A stretch of 64,000 nucleotides of DNA from Trichobilharzia szidati (lineage: Eukaryota > Platyhelminthes > Trematoda > Strigeidida > Schistosomatidae): the NCBI GenBank assembly GCA_944472155.2, contig OX235271.1, positions 121,277,329 through 121,341,328 of the forward strand, written 5' to 3'. The position numbers and the translations under genes were made by a program. Of this stretch, positions 58,246-64,000 are shown in pieces. Below the pieces are notes generated by a model. It was given only the letters and a program-made list of their open reading frames with translations, ran no database searches and was not told the origin of the DNA. Positions within the stretch are counted from its first letter, which is position 1. Every line of letters starts with the position of its first letter.

Positions 58246-58425
58246 ACCTTCTGGCACAGTGGTTAGGACTCTCGCCGACCATGCACATGGTCCGGGGTTC
58301 GATCCCCTGCCGGCGCACACCCGATATCTATCGTATGCCTGAATTTGGGCAACCGATATCCATGCTGAAAATTCCACACTTGTACTGAAAATACGGTGTG
58401 GAATCAAGCTGTAAATCAAAAAAAA
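58246..58425 (+). mobile_element. SINE-3 element
   Basis: Head GGCACAGTGGTTAGGACTCT, GACCATGCACATGGTC, box B GGGGTTCGATCCCC as in SINE-2. The tail CACCCGATATCTATCG, AAATACGGTGTGGAATCAAG and an A run match 40781-40955 reversed, not SINE-2. Confidence 0.85.
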
Positions 58426-61400
58426 ATAATATGTCTTTATGAAAAATTCTAGGGCAGTGACTAATTCCAAAGGAGATTTCATTATGTGCCGACATTACTT
58501 AGGGAACGGCTGAAAACTATCTACCAATGAACAGTCACTTTACCTTGGTGGTACACATTTAAGACAACCAAGATAAGAATCCAAGACCTGCAGGTCATCG
58601 GGTGGTGGCGCTACCATTCAGCCATCGGTTTGGAATCCGTGGCGCATGAGTTCTAACTTATAAACGGTTTCATATATATGTTTTCATAACAAAACTAGGT
58701 GGAATAGTTACACAGATTTGCTTCTGAATTTTGCATGCTAGTGAAGAGCGCTTTTTATCTCTGGACCACGTGTTTTGGTCGGTGGCTGAAAAGCGCAACA
58801 CACAAAGTCCTTTTTTAATTATGAGTTATAGTGCCAAATTTCTCAGCAACATAACCCAACTTTTTGGAGTCCTGTGTAGCTTAAGTTATATTGTGCCCTA
58901 TTTATCCATGGATTCTGAAAAGGGGAATGCCATTTAAACATGAGATAACATTTCTATAGATAAATCCTCCATTTAGAACTAATGCATTGATCATCATTAG
59001 AGAAACAATGAAGTATTAATTTGTTCTCTAAAATTCATAACAATATATGCTACAGTATTGAGAATTGAACCCTCGACATTCATCTCTCTTCTGATGATAC
59101 GCTTTAATATTAATTTGCTGGATCGTAAGCCAAAGTGTAATGTTTCTCAAATCCAGTCTATTTACCATTTGCTAACTGTAGGCATCACACTGATTATCTA
59201 GTGTTCATTTTTACCCCAACATTGTTTGACTTTGAAATAGCTTCTAAATTGGTCATTTTAATGAAGACTGAAGTTTATGCAAATTAACTGTTGATAAATT
59301 ATCTGAAAGGCAGACTCATTATATAAATGTCAGCATCTTCATTTGTGTGTATACCTGGAGAGAATGACCTTTAGGGTGTTCGGTATTTAATGCCCTCTGG
59401 TAATGTATTATTATTTCATACCATTATTTTAAGGTCATCTATAAGAAATGAGTTTATAAAAAGTACCTTTAGTCTATTGAGTTATTCAGATGAAGATAAT
59501 CATGAGGTTTTACTATTCGATTTAGAAAGATTTAATTGTATATAAAATGGCACCTCGTTAAAAAATTTAGTAAAACATGATTATAAAATGGGAAAATAAT
59601 AAATGTTAGGATAACCATGTAATGCTGTTAATATAGATTAAATAAAAGGCTTTCTGATGCTGTGACGCTTATTTAAAATAGCCAGAAAGTAGCTTGACAC
59701 ATGGAGTTCTACATACTCTTCATAATTTATTATAAATGATAATTTCTGAAGTTTATCGAGTGTTTATCATGCAACTGTCATAAGCATACCTCAAATAATT
59801 TACATTTCCGCGTTGATTTCGTAATGAATCCATATCAGTGAGGAGAATCAGTGGTAAACAAAAGCTTCATGCGCCTCCTTTCAATCTGGTAGGTTTTTAC
59901 CGAGTTACTGAGTGTTGGTATGCTCCTAAGCTAGATTTCTAGCGGGATTTGGATTTACATCGACGAAATTTTTTGACTGCAAACTAAATACCTGTACAGT
60001 GCCCCTAGGTTTTCAGTAATTCTCCCAGCTGATACCGGTTTGATAAGAATTATGTATTAAGGCTAATCAGATCCACGAAAACCCACAACTTAATTCCTTG
60101 TCTGTGTTCAGAAGTATCCTGATTTCTGAAGAGTGCCATGGATCTAGAACCAAAATATGAATTATTCTTGTGTTCTTTTACATCACATGGTTTTCAATGC
60201 TTCTCTAACTGCTATCAATCCGTAATCAACTCATAAAAAACATCTAATTATCAAATTTCTTATTTTCGTTATGATTCTGTTCCTCACAGGTTTGTAAGAT
60301 GACTTCACCTGTATTGCTTTTAAGCATCAGGATAACACTCACCCTGTTTATTTGCACTGAGGTGATTTCACCTGATTGAGCATCACTTTGCACTTTATAG
60401 TGCAATGTGAAGGACTTATTTCTTTTAAGGATATTCAATTTTAAGGGATGAAAAAGGCATGGAAAATGATTTCTTTGAGTTTTGATCACAGTTCACATAG
60501 TTTAAGTACTTACATTTAGTTATTAGTTCACAAATTTTAACAAATAAACAAGACATATAAGCGAACAATATAAAAATGTATACAAACAGTTATGTGAGTG
60601 TTATTCTGATGCTTATATGTATCTTATTTGAAATATTTTAGTAGTGCAAATCCGTGACCTCACACGGTTGTATTGATTATTACTCCCGAAGGACATTTAA
60701 TTGAGGTTAGGATATGTTGTAAATCAGCAAAGCTGAAAATCACAAGACAGCGAATAGAAACCTACCTGATGGACGGTGAGGAGCTAGGTACTACATACAA
60801 CTGTCCGCAGCTTGACCTCTAACATGGTGGCGTGCGCACGCTACGGTTTTCAGACAAGAAGAAAGCAATAGTCTAGTACTGTGCTATTTTCTAGTTGATA
60901 TCAATATATGGGAAAATCCACTCGTAATCAGTCAACACCTTTCAAACTTTAAAATGTACGTCAAATGCTGTCAATATCATCGGAATAAGTGACCTTCAGT
61001 TAATGCATATGGACACAGATTTTTAAGCGGCTAAAACATGAAATTCTTCAGTTCACTCACATGATTACACCGTAAACACTTAGTCCTTCTCGATTTTTAA
61101 CAGTTCTCTATTCAATGGTATGATAAATTTAAACTAACTTATAAAGTAGTAAACCTTTGGGAACCAACTAGGAATTATTTTTGAACTGTAATTTTGTCAA
61201 AAACACCACAAAATAGAGTCAATGAAATCGAATATTTCTCTTAGTACACTTGAAGTTAGGCGATTTCTATCACATCGACATTCACTTTTCGATTCTACTG
61301 ATAGTTAGTGCTAGGCTTAACTAGAGTTTAATTAAACGAGTACGCAGATAAATGCATAAATAGCCCCTGTCTAATAAGAAACACCTATCAATCCGGTCGT

Positions 61401-61689
61401 ACAAATAAACATCGAAAAGTTATTTGCAAGCAGTGATTAAACATCTTATATTCTTTTAGCGTAAGTTTTAATGTATGGATGTAATGATATTTTATCCAGA
61501 CATACTACCAAAGATTCTTCAGTGCTGAAACCACGCTATGATCTCAGCGCATAAGAAAACTAAATGAGAGAATCTATAATTAAAGTAATTCAAAAAAGTG
61601 CCGAAATTTTAGATTAGTAGACGACTATAGTGATGGAATTATAGCACACTTAGCAAAATAGATTAATGACTAATTTTCAAATAAGTGAT
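58426..61689. other. AT-rich region with two faint SINE-1 relics
   Basis: 58600-58660 (GCTACCATTCAGCCATCGG, GCGCATGAGTTCTAAC) and 59995-60240 (CTAGGTTTTCAGTAATTC, CTATCAATCCGTAATCAAC) look like decayed SINE-1 pieces. No gene recognised. Confidence 0.35.
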
Positions 61690-61950
61690 TTCTGTGTAGA
61701 AAATTTGTTCGTAAAATCTCAGCGAAAGTGAAAAAAGTAATTCTCACGTTTCGAATGTCAAAATGGCCCGAACTTCATCAGGGAAACTAATCAAAGTTAA
61801 AATAATATATATATATATATATTAAAGGGCACATAGTGTCTTTAAAATCATTGTCCAGTCAAATGACTCATGGATAGCCATCAAAATATAATGAACAAAA
61901 ATTGCATGAATTGTGATCGAAATTTGACCATAGACCTACAACTATTAATA
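61690..61950. repeat. Element X copy 2, left part (interrupted)
   Basis: Matches 29575-29815 of element X (GTAAAATCTCAGCGAAAGTG, CCGAACTTCATCAGGG, ATTGCATGAATTGTGATC). The sequence stops at 61950 where a PLE begins and resumes at 63376. Confidence 0.75.
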
Positions 61951-63375
61951 ATTCCAATTGTAGCAGTAAGAACAAAATATTCAGCGAAGAGACTCTTTCC
62001 AACGAATGTATTATCAAGGTGTACAGTAGTATATGTATATATGTATATGGTTTCTAAGAAATTATATCCGGTGAGGGAATCAGATCAAAGGTGTGAATAC
62101 ATGATATAATAATAGTATGAAATGCAATTAAAATATCTGTGATAGTAATCATAGTTAAACGTCAAGTAGCAAAACAATTAATGTCATATATAGAATAATA
62201 CTTTTTTTATTCCTTCACGTTCCCAGTGGAACATAAGGCTTCAAACTAGAGGCTTGAAGTTTCTGTAGCAGTGTTGAGTTTTACAGGATAGGGTTGCTAG
62301 CCTCATGCCCAGCCTTTCCTCTTTACTTGTCTTATTACTGACTTGGCGAGGTAAAGGAGTGCGTCGGCTGGGGATCGGACTCCGGACCGTATGTATGGTT
62401 GGGGAGGGTCCTAACCTCTGTGCCACCGACGCCAGAATAATACATAAGGTGTATAAATGTTAGAAAGAGGTGAATAATTATAGGATCATTAGGCTAATAC
62501 AAAATGTTACATAACATGGTGTGAAATTTGATAAGATAGAATTCAATATTGTTAAAAAATTTTGGATTCAGAATGACAAGTGGGACACGAGGAAACAATT
62601 CACAGTGAGAATAGTAATGATAATATATTAATAATCGTAGTAATGAGGGGAAAGGTTCATAGATTAACTAAATAAACAAAATAAATAAATGTCTATCCCT
62701 CCACGGCCAAGGCAGAAGTAGAGATTGTAAATACTGCTTTTGTACACAAAGTCTGGCTTAAATTCATGAATGACCAAAGTCTCCACTGTCTTTAGAAGTC
62801 TATAACGAAAAAACGCGGCAAGTTAGCATGGATTCGGTAAATGAGCTTAAAATCATGGTCACGGTTGGTAGAGTGACAGGAGTCGTTCAGGTGTTCTAGA
62901 ATAGAGCTTCGCACACACTTCCTTTCTCCCTTGTAAAACCATGCTGGAATATGTCCTCGTATCCGTGTAGAGATCGTCCTCTGGCTACGGCCAATGTACC
63001 TTGCACCACAAGAGCAGGTGAACAACTTCCATCTCAATGTTTCACACCATGTTACGTGACATTTTATATTAGCCTAATAATCCTACAATTATGCACCCCT
63101 TTTCAACATCTATACACCTTATGAATTATTCTATATGTGACACTAATTGTTTTGCTACTTGACGTTTAACTATGATTACTATCACAGATATTTTAATTGC
63201 ATTTCATACTATTATTATATCATGTATTCACACCTTTGATCTGATTCCCTCACCGGATATAATTTCTTAGAAACCATATACATATATATATATATATATA
63301 CTACTGTACAGCTTTATAATAAATTCGTTGGAAAGAGTCTCTTCGCTGAATATTGTGTTCTTAATGTTACAATTA
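61950..63375 (-). mobile_element. PLE 3' fragment between inverted arms, nested in X
   Basis: The left arm (61950-62201 and 62444-62525, split by a SINE-2) and right arm (about 63035-63375) are reverse complements (AATATTCAGCGAAGAGACTC; GATTCCCTCACCGG; ACATGGTGTGAAA). Inside on the minus strand, 63037-62792, is a GIY-YIG endonuclease start: KLFTCSCGARYIGRSQRTIS, RIRGHIP, SSILEHLNDS. The reverse transcriptase is absent. Organisation resembles 20387-21517, but the arms are unrelated, so it is another PLE family. Confidence 0.85.
62202..62433 (-). mobile_element. SINE-2 inserted in a PLE arm
   Basis: Minus-strand SINE-2 flanked by AGAATAATAC on both sides (62192-62201 and 62434-62443). The opposite PLE arm shows the uninterrupted site (AGAATAATTCATAAGG on its complement). 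Confidence 0.9.
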
Positions 63376-63690
63376 TTAGCCTACTTTTGTTAAACTATGT
63401 AAACACTGTGTACTTATGCATCAGATTTTTAGTGACTACGTTCAACCTAAGTTCAGGGTCATAGATAACGGAATATGAAAAATATATATGTTTATGCGGC
63501 ATAAAATGGTGTGTGGGCATGAGGGTAAATTTGTGAATGATTTGATAAGAAGAAATAGACAATCAGGAATTTAGATTATGTACGATAAATTAGTGATACA
63601 TGTCCATTTTTATTTATTTATCAGTATTTGAGATACATCAGCTACCATCACACCTTCACACCTGTTCAAATTATTGGGATTCACCCATAT
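63376..63690. repeat. Element X copy 2, right part
   Basis: Continues X after the PLE: matches 29816-30110 (GATAACGGAATATGAAAA, GGCATAAAATGGTGTG, ATTTATCAGTATTTG). Homology ends near 63690, before the right inverted end of X. Confidence 0.75.
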
Positions 63691-64000
63691 ATGTAAGGCT
63701 TCCACAGTCAGTCTTCCTTGATACGAACCAAAACGTTTCTGTAGAACCTTGGTCCTATCGAATTCAATCTGGTAGCCCGTTTATATTGAGTGTAGTGCAA
63801 TCGCCGTAAGATTATTCACTATTTCCTACACTCGGTTATTTCTAATAAATTTTGACCTGTTTTGTTAATAAATGACAGTAACCTGTGACCTTTGTTGTCA
63901 ATCGACACTGTATACAGGAATCTCTAAATAACTGTACAGCCTTGAAGTAAGATTATGAAAAAAGTTCTTGCTGACTGTGTTCATAATTAGATCAGCGATT
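63691..64000. other. Window end, no feature
   Basis: Nothing recognised. Confidence 0.4.

Noticed and set aside
58731..58937. Possible second FGF exon (contains YLSMD followed by G, spacing similar to the FGF YLxMDxxG strand)
   Set aside because: No splice donor follows the motif, the upstream acceptor is poor, and the rest of the frame does not resemble an FGF core. Treated as chance.

Overview
The window reads as a blood-fluke (schistosome-type) nuclear genome segment. The evidence is AT-rich sequence, small exons in long introns, Penelope-like (PLE) and RTE/CR1-type retroelement debris, and Sm-alpha-like short elements with a box B and a hammerhead-ribozyme fold, a combination known from schistosomes. 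I cannot fix the species. Only two protein-coding genes are supported, both on the plus strand and both incomplete; almost everything else is repeat.

Layout. 1-7.5 kb: the last exons of an RSBN1/KDM9-like (JmjC-type) gene (1945-2326, about 2396-2414, 6599-6940), whose introns hold a palindromic tRNA-derived SINE, a LINE fragment and a reversed PLE fragment. 8.2-14.1 kb: a head-to-tail array of 14.8 units of 396-399 bp, derived from the same tRNA-like SINE. 14.6-21.5 kb: RTE-like LINE copies in both orientations, PLE reverse transcriptase, and a PLE endonuclease fragment between 280-bp inverted arms. 21.5-34 kb: mostly unassigned AT-rich DNA with SINEs and two foldback elements. 34-37 kb: a reversed, decayed CR1-like LINE. 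37-54 kb: dense SINE/LINE/PLE debris, three Sm-alpha-like elements and two inverted 835-bp copies of an unidentified repeat. 54.46-55.20 kb: a first coding exon with a hydrophobic segment, a furin-type site and the opening strands of a possible FGF-like beta-trefoil, ending at a splice donor. 55.2-64 kb: probable intron with SINEs and a nested PLE-in-foldback structure.

Names used here. SINE-1: tRNA-Thr-like head plus a hammerhead-derived tail. SINE-2: a tRNA-like head ending in the LINE 3' tail. SINE-3: the same head as SINE-2 with another tail. Sm-alpha-like: box B plus hammerhead between inverted repeats. X: a foldback element of about 790 bp.

How the parts relate. The RTE-like LINE and SINE-2 share their 3' end, which suggests SINE-2 uses the LINE machinery. 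SINE-1, Sm-alpha-like elements, X and several other repeats share a CTGANGA-hairpin-GAAA pattern expected of hammerhead ribozymes or their decayed descendants. Many repeats here are inverted dimers or foldbacks. All family assignments come from reading motifs and translations; no database search was possible.
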